NCBI GenBank assembly: GCA_030512295.1
Contig: JAULSR010000001.1
Span: forward strand, 9,695,001-9,759,000
Direction: 5' to 3'
Source: Bombardia bombarda
Lineage: Eukaryota; Ascomycota; Sordariomycetes; Sordariales; Lasiosphaeriaceae
DNA length: 64,000 bases
The position numbers were made by a program, and so were the translations under genes. Shown here in pieces: positions 45,201 to 57,563 of this stretch. The notes under the pieces are model-generated. The model made no database searches and was not told the DNA's origin. It was given only the letters and a program-made list of their open reading frames with translations. Every line of letters starts with the position of its first letter. Positions within the stretch are counted from its first letter, which is position 1.

Positions 45201-48200
45201 AGGAACCTAGACGGAAGCGGTATGGAAGGAGTATGGAAGGAAGGAAACAAGGTGGAGATAGGTCGGGCTTCCACTTCAAGAGCTCAATGGCTGGCTGCAT
45301 TTGGAAACATGGCGCTTGCCGTGGGCAGGACTAAGGAACACTTCCAAAGAATAACTCCATGGCAGGCGCGTTGTGCACGCAAAAGACTGACTGCCCTCCT
45401 TCCCTGTCCTGCGCACCTTCCTATCCAGCGACAGGATCGACTTTGGTCACGCCGTCTAAAATCTAAATGCTGTGCGCTCCTTCCTCGTCTTCCATCCTCG
45501 TCTCCCAGTTGCCTCAATGCAAAATCTAAACCCTCTCTTGCCATCGTGCACACGAACGAAGCTCCCCATCTTTTCCATATCCGTATTTACCTCAGTAATT
45601 TGCCATGGATTCTGAATTGGGCCCGATGTCCTCCCCCGGTCCGCGCTACGACCAATCGTTCTCTCCACCCGGGCTACCCGCAACGCCAATACGGCCCTGC
45701 CTGTCAGGGCTCACGGGCTCGGCTTCGGGCTCGAGATGGACGAATTGACCAGGTTTCTCCAGGCTGCCCGACGAACATGGACACGCAACTCGACCTCGTC
45801 CCGATTCTGGAGTTGGCGTTCAGATCGTCAGCCATCGCGTCAACCCCCCAGGCTCGGCGCTAGAAGCAATTTACATCTTCTAGAAATCGAAATCATGTTA
45901 ATCTTGTCTTTGGTGGCAGCATAATACAACCTTTAATTGCAAGGTTTGGATGAAACACGTTTCCTTCATGCACCTCTTGGCAGCGTAGAGTCTTAGAGCC
46001 TCTACTCGTTGCCCTCGTCACACTACACAATATGCTCCGCAGTCTGGCAAACATTTGCTGCCAAGCGCTGTCCACTTCGATGCCATCGTGGCCACTCAGA
46101 CGCCGCCGTTGCTATTTCGCTACCTTGGGGGTTCGAGACACATCTTGATATGGGGGGGCTGTTGATGCTGCATCGTCGACCGCCTCTCCTAACTGACTAA
46201 CTGACTGACTGACTAACTGACCGATGGATTGGCAGGCATTTTGGCAGCATTGAGAAGGGCAATCTTGGGGTCCCCGAGGTTAGCCTATCCAAGCTGCTTT
46301 ATTCTCCTAACCATGACGACACACGGCTCAGAGCCATCGCGCTTCTTGTCGTCGTGGTTGGCGGGAAGCGGTCGGGGGTGGTAATCTGGCCGATTATCCT
46401 ACGTGGACCCCAGCCCCGACAACTTTGTCCCTGCCGCCGCCCTGGCCCTGATGACCAGACGACCTAATCGAGTACGAGTACATCCGAGTCGCTGGGAACA
46501 TGACGCTCCGGCCCCGGACCGCCAGGCGATCGGCTCTGAGAGCTTCTTTCGTCACGAAGACGCGTTTGCTTGGCGTCTCCAGCGACTCCAGCGACTAGCC
46601 ACTCCCGTGGGCCGCCATTCTCGATGCAACTAGCTTGTCTGTTGCTTGCAATAGTTTTCATTCGCCTGTTTTACCATGTGTCATCAAGCGTTTCTCCCCC
46701 TTGGTACTTGATTCTGAGATCATCTTCGCCTTTTTCGCAGCCTCTCCGTCACAGTCAACTTCTCAAGTGATATGGTTGAAAGTTTGTCGATACACTCGTC
46801 ACTGTTGTTGCACCGTTCCTGGCCACTACCGACTTAGTACTGCCTGTTGTCTTTCCCCTGTTCGGCAATCTGGTAGCTAATCAAGTGGCTGCACTCAACT
46901 CTCTTTTGGCGCCCTATGGCGTGTGTGTGTGTCAGGGCACCGATCTCTTTTGCGCCGTTTGATATAGACCCCCCAGTCTTAATATTGCTGCTTTCAGACA
47001 GGACTGGACCGCTCACACATCCTAGCAACTTCTCCGCTTGCCACCCACGGCATTCCAGCGCCCTGATCTAGCGTTGAACCCAGCAAGCTCCCCGAGTACC
47101 GTCTTCGTGTCTTGGTACCTCCGAGTTACTTGCCCCATCTGCCCTCCCACCACCAGGTACCTTCGCACCACCACTTTCTGCAAGCACTTACGCCTACCAG
47201 ACCTGGGAGTATGGTTCTCTGTGGGAAAGTGAACCAACAGAGTTGGGCTCTTGGGCTATCGCCCCTCCCCAGCCCCCCCTCCTTTCCGCTGTTTCTCCAT
47301 GTCACTCGCAGTAGGAAGGAAGCTGACGATACTCGTTACCGGCTTTTCCTGTCAGGTGGATGCCTTGTTCCTGCTGTGGCCCTGGTATCGACAACACCCC
47401 ATTGTTTGCTTGCTCTTCATGCTCTTCCCCAGTTGCATGGTAGGGCTTGTTTCACATAGTCTCCCCCATCTGGCTCGATGTTTTGTATCTTTCTATGCGT
47501 TTTTCTAGCATCGCTCTCTTTGGACCGTCTAGCTTGTCCAGCCTCCCCTTTGGGCTAATTCGCCCGGGGTTCTCGAATTTGATAATTTGTTCTACCGATA
47601 ACCCTGTCTGTCAATCTGGTCCGGTGGCTGTAATGCCCCCTCGTTGCATCACTACCTGAAGCCGGGGTCCTGTTTCTATATCCGGCAGCCAAACCATGGC
47701 ATAAGATCCTCAAATTATGCTACCGTCATCGTTGGACAAGGTGACTTGAGCTCCGCATTTCTGAGAAATAATCTTCGTCTTGCACATGGAAAATCGCTTG
47801 TCTGCTTTAACCTGGATGAAGAAGAGCTACAAAGAGTGATAAAGCTACTCCCTCCCCAAGAATCCGGAACCCGTAGGTCCTTATTCCTTCACCCGAGAAC
47901 GAAGATCAGACGATATAATGCGGCCCTTACCCACATCTGCTTGCACACGGCTCTAGATTTCCCGTTTACACACATGTAAAGCGTAAAAGACGAGGGACGT
48001 ATACCCATCGCCAAAGAGAGACGGCTCGAATCCGGAGAATCCTTGCCGACACAAGCCAGTACCAATCTTGGGACGACCAGAAGTCACACACATTATAGCA
48101 AGCAAGGAGCTGCTGAGTAGGGTCCACTAAGGTTGCCGTCATCGTTCGCCCAGCCTTTCCGGGAGCCAACTCTTCGCCTTGCCCAAGATAATACTTGCCC

Positions 48201-48427
48201 ACCTACAACAACTGCCGCACCTTGTTACCACCACAATCACCTGCGCGAAGAACTAAAGCTCATGTGGTTTGCCTCCTTGCGGACACCAGCACTTCTACAA
48301 CATAATCCGACGGCAGAGTACAGGGTCGACAAGAGGCACCTTCAGCCGCCTCGAACCGATCCATACACCGCAACCTCTCCCGACGTTGCCCCACGGGGCC
48401 CAATTCTAACCAATTCTTTCCATTCAG
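42210..48427. other. 6.2 kb apparently non-coding region upstream of the Myb regulator
   Basis: Only short open frames with no recognisable product and no consistent frame or codon bias. I found no transposon ends, tRNA or recognisable gene. It contains a TGAC-type microsatellite at 46190-46222. It could hold a long leader, distal control elements or a long non-coding RNA for the Myb gene; this is inference. Confidence 0.5.
46190..46222 (+). repeat. (CTGA)n microsatellite with interruptions
   Basis: Run of CTGA/CTAA units (aactgactaactgactgac...) in the long region before the Myb gene. Confidence 0.8.
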
Positions 48428-49544
48428 AGCCCGGCGACCAGCCAGAGCGGTTCGCTCTGGCGGAACCCATGTATCGGAGGCACGCTGGCGGGCAACTATC
48501 GTGTAGGGCCGGACTACAATGTCGACTACTCATCACAGGAGCCGCATTCGAGTGAGCAAGGCCAAGCTCAACATGGCTATGATGCGCACCACCACCGAGC
48601 CTCGCTTCAGCACGGCGGGCCGTCCTCCCTACATGAGCCGTCTCCCCATCAATCCCACCACGGCATGCAGCAGCACTATACCACTGCCCATCACCCTCAC
48701 CCGATCCTCACGGACACGGCCCACATGGGGGGTCATCCGGGGGCACGGCACATGGGCCATCCGGGACCGCCGCACTATGGGGCCGGCCCTTCACCCCACG
48801 CCGTCGTCGCTCCTCTCTATCCCTCTCTAACGCCAAGCCACGGGCCCGGTGGAGGAGTGAAGCGACCGCGGCCTGAAGATCTGGACCTATCTGTCCCTGG
48901 TATTCCTGATCTTGAGCATGGCGATCTAGAGTCCATGCAGCAGGGCTCAATGGGCGCGGCCTACGGACAAGCAACAGGTGCTCCGCCAACCCACCACCAT
49001 CATCGTCTGCCAGATACTGGGCCGCCAAACAAGATGATGCGACGTGAAGGAGAGAGCAGCGCAAGCGGGGGGCTCCAAGTGTGGTAGGGCAGGTGGGAAT
49101 GCCGCTTCCAGCTCCACGTCCAAGGGGTCCCAAGTTGAAGTTTACTCCAGAAGACGATCAACTATTAATAGACCTCAAGGAGAATAAGAGTTTAACGTGG
49201 AAGCAAATCGCCGACTTCTTCCCCGGACGATCAAGTGGGACTCTTCAGGTGCGCTACTGCACAAAGCTGAAGGCAAAGACAACGCAGTGGACAGACGAAA
49301 CAGTCAGTCACTCCCTCAATCCCATCACGATAACGAAGTCTCTAGAAAGAAGAGCACTCTAGTACCACGCTCGCAAGAGAAACTCTACTAATCAGGAACC
49401 AAATTGTAGGATCAAAAGCTTAGGACAGCACTTCAAGACTACGAGAACGAAAAGTGGCGCATTGTTGCCAACAAAGTTGGAACAGGATTTACACCAGCTG
49501 CATGTCGAGAGAGGGCGACACAGCTGACGGGCGAGAACTTGTAG
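48428..49544 (+). CDS. Tandem Myb/SANT DNA-binding protein, N-terminus unresolved, one apparent frameshift
   Basis: Readable from a probable acceptor (tttccattcag, ending 48427) through AGNYRVGPDYNVDYSSQEPH, a His/Pro/Gln/Gly-rich region (HGMQQHYTTAHHPHPILTD), VKRPRPEDLDLSVPGIPDLE, NKMMRREGESSAS, then two Myb/SANT repeats: FTPEDDQLLIDLKENKSLTWKQIADFFPGRSSGTLQVRYCTKLK and, after an intron (49303-49409), QKLRTALQDYENEKWRIVANKVGTGFTPAACRERATQL, ending TAG 49542-49544. Between SASGG and VVGQVGMPLPAP the frame changes at a G6 run (49047-49052); one more G would give a continuous reading. First exon and start codon not found. Likely a nuclear sequence-specific regulator; the desert on both sides fits a developmentally controlled gene (inference). 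Confidence 0.8.
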
Positions 49545-52500
49545 CAATCGCTGTCCCCGCCAGGGGCTTCGGCTTCTGGGTCTGGGGACACCACCGTCTA
49601 TCCATCCCAGCTCCAGTGACTAAATCACTGCGATACACAATATCCATTGCGACGATAGCTATTAAGCTAGGATAATCATACCTTCGTTTTCGATCATCTG
49701 CCGCAATGGGATGTTTTACCGAACGCGACGGCTCAGCCAACACCAGTGTCAAACTTCGTCGACTTGAAGCTTTCGGACCTCCGAGCCCACACCTTCCTTG
49801 GGGGTCTAATTGTTTCTTTTCTTCTTTTTTTCCAACCAAGCGCACGGCTACTAGCAGCACCACGGAAGGGTTTAGGTTGGAAAGCCGCTGAGATACCAAC
49901 CTCTACTTTGTTATCCTGGTTATGTTTTACCTTCTGGCTTTTTGGACATCCTTCTATTTGCACAGCATACTCTTTTATCTTCTTCACAGCCCGGCCTTGG
50001 CGATAGACTCTGTTGTTCTTGTTTTGTTAGGGGGGTCTTTTTAGCAAGGCGGGCATTTAATTATTTAGAGATACCCCGGATAACCGCCGACGAGTTGCTT
50101 TCCCCATCTGGCGGGCTTTTTTACATACCTTTTTATTGTTTGATTTCTATGATATAGAAAGGTGGGCGGGGTTGAGGGGGGCGGGGGCCTGCTCGGAAGT
50201 AACCAGAGAGACGAACGATACACACGACAGCCTGGTTCTCCACGCATATTCTACACGACTGGGCGATGATGACGATTTCTGTGAAGCGGTGCGCAAGGGG
50301 GTAAAGAGGAGAGTGAGGAGAGGAAATGTTATGGGATGAGGAAGGTGGCATATGTGAGGGTGGTAAACGGAGAAGAAGGCTGCTGGGCCCAGCAGGGGGG
50401 GGGGGGGGTGGGGGGCATGGAAGGGGGCAGTACTGGCTGCTATTGTCAGGAACTGAGGTGGTAATTTCACGCATGGTGTCAGGGAAACGGAACGCCTTTT
50501 ATGAAAGGAAAGCAAAGCATACGAAACAATAACACAACGCACACACAACAAACACACTTTACACTTTTACACACTAAACACACCAAACACGAGCGAGCGT
50601 GTTCTGCTTATCTTTTGTTTTAATTATATTTCTCCTTCGGCAGGTCGAAAACTTGCTAATCACAGCTTGTGTGTTTTCTTTTTGTCGTGTTCTTTTTTTT
50701 TCGTTATTTAGCATTCGAAACTCATTTATTTGGTCTGGGTTTGTGGTTTGGGGTTGTGGTCTGGTCGGTCTGGTATGGTCATGTTGTAGAAGAAGAAATA
50801 TCTCCTCCCCAAATCTAGGGCATACATAGCTTTACTGTTGCATCTTAGAGTCTGCTTAATGTCTAAATAAAAATATCGGGGCCGGCCCTGACAGTTATCC
50901 GTTCTCGTTTCAGTGCTTGTAGTCGTGTATGTATCATTACCCCGTGAATTGGGACTGGTATATACGAGGCGAAGAGGTATAGCAATGACATCAGCCATGA
51001 GGAATACCTAGACAGGCAGTTGGATGATGCATTTGCTCTTTCTTCACTTCATCCCAAAGGCCGACTGTCGTATGAAGAATGCATGCCTGCTTGTACTTAC
51101 CTGCCCGCCTGGCAGTGGCAGTGGCAGGATTCCTCGGCTGACGGAGTGAACGTCTGTTCGTCCTGGCCACTTGTAGCCTAGGCTGAATCCTGCTCGGTCA
51201 AGGTCCTGTCTTCGGGGTCTTTATCATCTACCGGGCTGCACGTCGATATCACCTGCTTTCTGGGTGCTCCGGCATGTCATAGGTGGTTAACAAGACAAGC
51301 ACTAAAACTCTCTGAGCGGCGTTGTTCTTATTCCTTCCGCCTCGGATGGGCTGGACGCTAGAGAAAAGGGAGGAAATGCAAGACAAGGCAAAGAGTGCCA
51401 GTTTCCGACACACTGAATAGCAAGACTTCTGCTGGATGTGTAACAATATTTCGTTCGCTGATCATCGGTACAAACTCAGCAACAGCCATCTATCCTTGCT
51501 GACAAGTTTGCTGGAAGAAGCAAGCACCTTGCTGTTTTCCCCAGCCTCGAATTCGACGTCGATTTTGGCACAAGGACGTTTTCCAACGGCCGATAGGGTG
51601 ACAGGCCCTGGGAGGGCCGCCTATCTGGCTGCATCAGGCCAGGGGACGAGCCGCCTACAGACCCGTGCGCACTGTAACGGTTTTCGCCAAGCATCCCTCG
51701 CCGCAGGGTTGGGGATTTGGGGAACTTTGGCAGTGGCTGGCTGGCAGCGGCAAACAACAGCGTCTAGCCTACTGTTGAAGTAACCAGTACGGGGAAGATG
51801 TCTTGACCGTTGTTGACTTACAAATGCGCTTCATCGGTTCCGAGAAGAGGGAAAACGGCTCAAGGCCACTAGGTCTAGCTAGCCCTCAAAAGCCGACGCC
51901 CCCCCTCTCAAGAACCCCCTCTCAAGGGCAGTCCAGATCAAGCGGCAGCACAGAAGAGGGAACCCCGAAAGAGGTCTTTGTTCCACTGCATGTATATCCG
52001 TACATACACTGGCGGGCAATCCGGTACCGTAATCACACCCCCAGAACAGACAGGGGCCTGGGGTTGGCTGTCGGAATAACGGCGAATTTCAGCCTGCGCT
52101 ATTGAGAACCTAGCGTAGCCAGGTCGGCGCCATCGTGCAGTAGCGGACCGTTCTGTGCAGTTGGGATGCGATGCACTGTCTCTCCCCCACCGTTCTGCAC
52201 GCCCTGTCTGTTGTCTGGCCTGAACCCCCCCTGTCCCCTCGATCGTCCCTTCCTACCACAGCGTCCATAGGAGAGGAGATGTGATGATTCTATCCACACA
52301 CGCTCAACACCCGTAGAATCGAATAGAGGCAATGCTAGGCAGCTAAAAACTGACGTGGTTGTCTCGTTATGGTTATGCTTGCTGCGCATAACGTGACGCT
52401 ATAAGGGATACATGTTGAACATGAAACACCTCTGCAGTCGCGACTACTGTAAGAGAGCCTGGTTTGCCTATCAGGAGGTGCTCGAGAAGGGATCATGAAC

Positions 52501-55124
52501 CAAGCCATTGAACCTGATCAGCCAAACCCTTACCCTTGTTGTCAACACCCGCCTGCAGAGACAAGCCATCGCAAACCTACACAATGACTCATGTAGTCTC
52601 CCTCGGAAGCTTTCAGTGCGACCTCGCAGGTCAAGTCAGCCTTGCAAGACCAGAAGATACAACAGCAAGGCTGGGGTAGGAACATGGCCCTAAACGACGG
52701 CAAAAGAGCAGGTAGAGATGGGGCAAGCTTGGGTGAGGGAAATAATACTACTGTGTTGCTTGGTGTCCAGGTCTGATTACCGGTTAGCAGCGACAGGTGA
52801 TAGGCCTGACGACAGAAAAGAAAAGCTCAGCATTTATCGCGTCATAGCTCCCAGCATGATGCAGTACGCGCTGCTTCTGACCGGGGTCTAGGGGACACTG
52901 TCTCGACTCTCGACCGTTCCTTGCCGCAGCCTCAACATTTCCTCCAGGCACCGGGCCGGCCTGAAAGTCCCAGAGGCGGTTTTGACTTGCGATGCGACGG
53001 GATTGCGGCAAATCTTCTCGTACCTCTCACGGATGTCACGTTGATCTTCCTGGTGCTTGGCCACTTCAAGCGGGGGTCGTCATCGGGATTTAGGGTATTT
53101 AAAAAATTGTTGGCTTGGTGGATGCCAAGTCCACGCCTCGCTTTGGAGGACCAAGCAGCTTTCCATCCACAGATGTGTGGCCTTGGAAGTTGCAATGTCA
53201 TATTTTGACCGATCTCAGGCCCGAAGACTTTTTCAATTTCAAGCTTTTGCCCCATGATGCCGGTCCGCGGAGGTCGTACCAGAGACACATCAGCCATCCT
53301 TCTTTCACAAGCTGCCGCAATGGCAAAGAGGTGATCCCAGCGGCCAAGCCAGGTTGTTGCAACTTTATCATCTCCAACCGCCAGCAAAGTCAGCGCCAGT
53401 TGACGTGATAAACGCGGCACACATTCGCCATTTGCCCTTGAAGACCAATTAATCTTTTCATAGATGCTTTTGTGGTTGTCCTCATTCCTAACCAGGTTTA
53501 GCTCGGGGCACCACGATGTTTGCAACCTCAAGCGAGCTTGTCGGTTCGCCTCCACTGCTACCTTGGGCGGATGACTGCCCAATCGGAGATTAACGTTCAA
53601 TATCTGTCCTCATGCTCATCATCCATGTACTGCTTCTGTACCCATCGCTTTTTGGTTGTACCACCTTGTACACGACATTGGACACCAAGTATCTCCCCCT
53701 TTGGTCTTTATCTTGGACCAACTGTGGCTGGTCTGGCTGGTCTGGCGTCAAGTGTGGCCCGCCCACTGCCTTGGCGATAGCGAGCCAAAGGTTCCTGCGG
53801 GAAAGCTGACATTGTCTCGTGTAAATTGCCGTTGATCAGGTCCCTTGCGGTGCCAGCCACCCCTCATGTGATTGAGAGAAGGATTGCATATATTGACCTT
53901 GCTCTCCCGAACGCGACAGCCTTCATCTTACAAGTACACGGTGTGCGATACCACAGTGCCACAAGAAGAAGGCATCAGTTCGCCGAAGAAGCAGGGTTTA
54001 CCGTGTAGAGTAGACCAGTCCTTAGTGGAAGCCTTCTGTAGCCAAGATCGGACACGTAGATAATATCACGTGTACCGTTATAGTGTTGATTTGCAAGCAT
54101 GCAGGGAAACTAGGCCGCCGAGATCTCGCCGTCCTGTGTCGTGCCAGTGATGAGAAGAACCTCCTGAAAACTGCGACGTTTGCGTCTCCCCCATGTTTTG
54201 GCCAATCCTCATCATGTGAAAGTTGGCAGAGATTGGGCCAAAGAAGGCATATCCTCGAGCGGGGAACCCTTCATTGGGTTGGACGTGTGGAATTCCTGGA
54301 GGTTGGGAATGAAAGCCGCGGTGACTGCCTGCAATAGTGGGATGTTTTATACCGGATACCTGGGTCATAACAACCGCTGTATCGAAGGTATATCTGGGCC
54401 TACTAAGCATCCCGCAATGACCACCATAATAAGCCCAAGGCACCCAAGTGAAGACAAGAACATGGTTTCGAGACCGACACGCCGGGGATTTCTTGCCGAC
54501 AATATTCCGAATGGGGTCCCAAGGCTTCTTTTACAAGATATTTTGCAAGTTGGGCCAACTCATGTCGAAGTGTTTGTAATAGATGATAACTTCTTTTTGT
54601 TTGAAACATCCCCGCGGCAGACGCAATTGTGATGAACCACCAAAATAACGGCAGATGCCTCGAACAGCGGTGAGGCAAAGGAGGGGGTGAGATGGGATGA
54701 GCAAAGGGCTCTGTGTCGGTGAGGAGCCTTCCCGCGTGGCCAGCCCCCATTGGACCAAGCCAGTGTTCATTGCTTTCATGTCTTAATGAGCCGTGATGAA
54801 GAGAGTTTTGGGAGGCAACTCCGTTTCCAGCATTCGCATAGTTGTCTGCCGTCCGAAGTCCTAGGACCGAGCGAATAAGAGGCACCATGGGCAGTATCAG
54901 ATCCGTGCCCAGCGTCGACAAAGTCCGGTAACGAGATGTCCTCCAACTTTCCAGTCGACCTCGACTGGTCACACCGCTTCCCCATGATTTATCCCTTCAC
55001 GCCGTTGCAGCGGATCGTGGGGTGAGGGAAACCGTTCCAGACAATCAATGGTGTCTTGCAATGTCAGTGCCCTAGCCGAACTCCGAGGCAGTAATCTAGC
55101 AATAGCCTGGATCTGAGGTGTCAA
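49545..55124. other. 5.6 kb apparently non-coding region
   Basis: The left part is presumably the Myb 3' UTR. Two longer open frames occur on the minus strand (53600-52932, 222 codons; 54972-54403, 189 codons) but neither shows a recognisable domain or supporting gene structure. It holds a long G run at 50395-50415. No transposase, tRNA or repeat family recognised. Confidence 0.5.
50395..50415 (+). repeat. G14-T-G6 homopolymer tract
   Basis: Fourteen G, one T, six G. Able to form a G-quadruplex on the plus strand, and a likely spot for sequencing length error. Confidence 0.9.
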
Positions 55125-56447
55125 TCAGTTGATTGCAGGAAAGTATCTGCCGAGCTGGCTTTCTTCCAGAGTCTGGCCCCTTTCTACCATTTCACAAATG
55201 ATTTTGTGGTTTTCTGCCTCGATGCCCAGATATTCTGCTGTCTCTACCAGCCAGCCGTTGAACTCCCTAATCTCAGTCTGCTTTCCAGAGGTGACATCTT
55301 GCAACATAGAGCTCGTGTTGTCCTTTACTTTTTCTCCTACACGCCATAGCATTGTTCTCAGTCGTGACTCTGAGAAGCGTTCAAGCAAGGCTTGATCGTT
55401 CTTCTCCGCATCTAAAGATGCTGTGGGAGGATCCTTAATATCTAGTATCGTGCGGGTGCTCTCATCTTGGGCAAGTGCCTGAAGCACATGGCTGGCTTCA
55501 GCTAAGAGCAAGTCCATGACCTTCTCGACATCCCCTCCGATCCGAGAGAAGAGAAGGCCATTCTTGCAACGCAATATGGCAGTCAGAGGGTTGATGATGG
55601 AGTTAACGACGAGTTTCTCCAGTTGGAGAATCCAGAGAGCGGGGGTTGGGAACTCTTGAGCAGATAGATGAGGCGCCCTCACAATCTGATCAGTCAGGTA
55701 CCCGGCCTTGGCCTGGGTCTGTAGATTCAACAGAACAGGGCCAATGGCAACGTCGGCAGGAGAAGCATGAATACTCCTGAAAGGGCCCAAGGATGTGACA
55801 CCATGGGTTGTGACACAAACAATCCAATTCGGATGCTGGTTTGGGGGAAACTGAGTTGCGCTGTACTGGGCACCGTGAGGCGGCCACAGCTTGCTCATGC
55901 CATTTTGGACGAAGGCCACGGTTGAGCTGCTGTCAAGATAGCGCCGCAGTCGGTCGCTCTGGGGCAGGGCGTCGGGAGCTTTCGTGGCAATGATCAGGTT
56001 TGAGAGCTTAGTCCCGTCACAGACTTCTCTGATGGGGCCAATATCTGGTCTCTCCTCTGCCCACCACTCGACTTCAAAGTCAGACAACCTCTCGCTGACC
56101 CCTTGGCGTACTATTTCGACAGCTGGATCAGACATCCATTGCTCTAGCAGGCTCTTTCGATGGACCACCAGAGTTATGGGCGCCTCTGCTAATTCGGCAA
56201 GAGAAGTTGCGTAGAGTCGGCCAAGATTCCCAATGCCAAGAATGTGGATGCGATGTCTGTTATGGGAGGAGCTGCTCGACTTCGCGCCTTGTGCGGCGCT
56301 GGATCTGTTCCCTGTCAGGTTCTGCGTCGTCCAGGCATACAGCGTGGGCCCGGCAGATTGGTTTTTGGTAAGACTTTGAAGCCATGTTGGGACGGGGGCT
56401 TTGGGTTGAGAAACCGGCCGACTAACGAGGCGCTTCAATGCCGACAT
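55125..56447 (-). CDS. Ketopantoate reductase-like protein (PanE/ApbA family)
   Basis: Single exon, 440 residues from ATG 56447 (MSALKRLVSRPVSQP); the frame is open further upstream but without ATG. A long N-terminal extension (about 65 residues, basic, Ser-rich) may be a mitochondrial targeting sequence. Then the NADP Rossmann motif HRIHILGIGNLGRLYATSLAE, VVHRKSLLEQW, NLIIATKAPDA, STVAFVQNGMSKL, and the C-terminal domain with KLVVNSIINPLTAILRCKNG, whose Lys corresponds to the catalytic Lys of the family, and EINGW-like IREFNGWLVETAEYLG near the end. The canonical reaction is reduction of 2-dehydropantoate to pantoate in coenzyme A synthesis. Fungi carry several paralogues, so pantothenate function is likely but not certain. 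Confidence 0.87.
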   Translation of the reverse strand: MSALKRLVSRPVSQPKAPVPTWLQSLTKNQSAGPTLYAWTTQNLTGNRSSAAQGAKSSSSSHNRHRIHILGIGNLGRLYATSLAELAEAPITLVVHRKSLLEQWMSDPAVEIVRQGVSERLSDFEVEWWAEERPDIGPIREVCDGTKLSNLIIATKAPDALPQSDRLRRYLDSSSTVAFVQNGMSKLWPPHGAQYSATQFPPNQHPNWIVCVTTHGVTSLGPFRSIHASPADVAIGPVLLNLQTQAKAGYLTDQIVRAPHLSAQEFPTPALWILQLEKLVVNSIINPLTAILRCKNGLLFSRIGGDVEKVMDLLLAEASHVLQALAQDESTRTILDIKDPPTASLDAEKNDQALLERFSESRLRTMLWRVGEKVKDNTSSMLQDVTSGKQTEIREFNGWLVETAEYLGIEAENHKIICEMVERGQTLEESQLGRYFPAIN

Positions 56448-57563
56448 AGTCACAGGGAGAGACGGCCGGTGCAAGTGGGGTGTAGCGTTCAGGAATCGCC
56501 AGATCGATATCGCAGATATGGTTGGAATCGCTGTGAAGAGATGGAATCTCAAAGTGGAGGGAGAAGAGTAGTCAAGTCATCATGTACACGTCTTTGACAT
56601 GGTACCATAGTAAGTAGGTACCTTAGGTAGGTAGGTACCTTAGGTACAGTACTGTGTTAGCTACCTCAGTTGCGATGGAAGAGAAAGAGGAGAGACGGCA
56701 GGAGAGGAGTCGGAGATGGCCCTGTATCGATGATTGGCATACCTAAGGTAACTGAGTGGAACCCTCCTTCCGAAAAAGCAGCCCCACGCACTTCCACCTT
56801 GCCTTGGGCTGTGAGCTGCTCCTGCGGACTTCGTGCGGACTGGGAAACCACGACCCGCTGGACTGGATGACGATGTCCAAGTGCCCTCTGTTATCGCCTG
56901 CTGAGATCTGCAGACCTTGTTGCTCCTTCTAAACGGCGAGGTCGAGTCTGGAAACAAACATCTATAATTTCACTTCAAATCGAGAAACTTGAATCACAGG
57001 AGAACTACCAGATTTAATGTCAGAGCAATGCTATTTTATGTTTTAAGGAGCTAAGACAATTTGTACCTCTTCCAGACTGTTCGTAGGGCTCAGGGGAGCG
57101 GGCGGCAGGTGCTTAGTCACTAGAAAGTTACCTGGTAATTAGGTAGATACTGGAGCAAATCACCTGATAGCGTGCAGGCCCGCTAAAGAAGGCCCAGGGC
57201 GTCGCGACCGGGGAATGCGTCATCCTCCCGTCCTTCTGCTATAGAACAACCTCGACAAGGCAACCCTACAGGCAGCTACAATCACTTGCATAGCTTTTGC
57301 AAAAGACTTCGTTCTCTTTCTTCCCGTTATTACTTGTTCAATCCCGTTGATGGGTCTTACTTTTCTCTCTTTACGCCTTTGCCAAGACTGTCTAGTTTTA
57401 AACTTGTTGAAGAGACAGACCTCGCTCAGACCCATCTCAGATCCATCTCACTGCTTTGTCGACTCGTCCCACCACCACTTAACCAGCTTCCGACTTGTTT
57501 CAGATTCTTGCTCCAGCGCCTATTCTACATCCTCTATGGCCAACCTTCACATCAGCTCCAATC
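56448..57563. other. Divergent intergenic, ketopantoate reductase / RAD26
   Basis: About 1.1 kb. It contains a short palindromic repeat cluster of GGTACCTTAGGTA units at 56607-56655, a motif type common in fungal intergenic DNA, and the RAD26 leader. No gene recognised. Confidence 0.5.
56607..56655. repeat. Clustered GGTACCTTAGG-type palindromic repeats
   Basis: Two copies of GTAGGTACCTTAGGTA separated by GGTA units, self-complementary, about 160-210 bases upstream of the ketopantoate reductase ATG. The same core appears once elsewhere near 43475. Confidence 0.7.

Noticed and set aside
46120..46140. tRNA B-box-like GGTTCGAGAC
   Set aside because: No A box or cloverleaf could be found upstream.
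52932..53600. 222-codon open frame on the minus strand
   Set aside because: No domain, signal peptide or gene context; composition looks random and the frame sits in a long region with similar chance frames.
54403..54972. 189-codon open frame on the minus strand
   Set aside because: No recognisable motif, no proper leader and no intron pattern; not supported as a gene.
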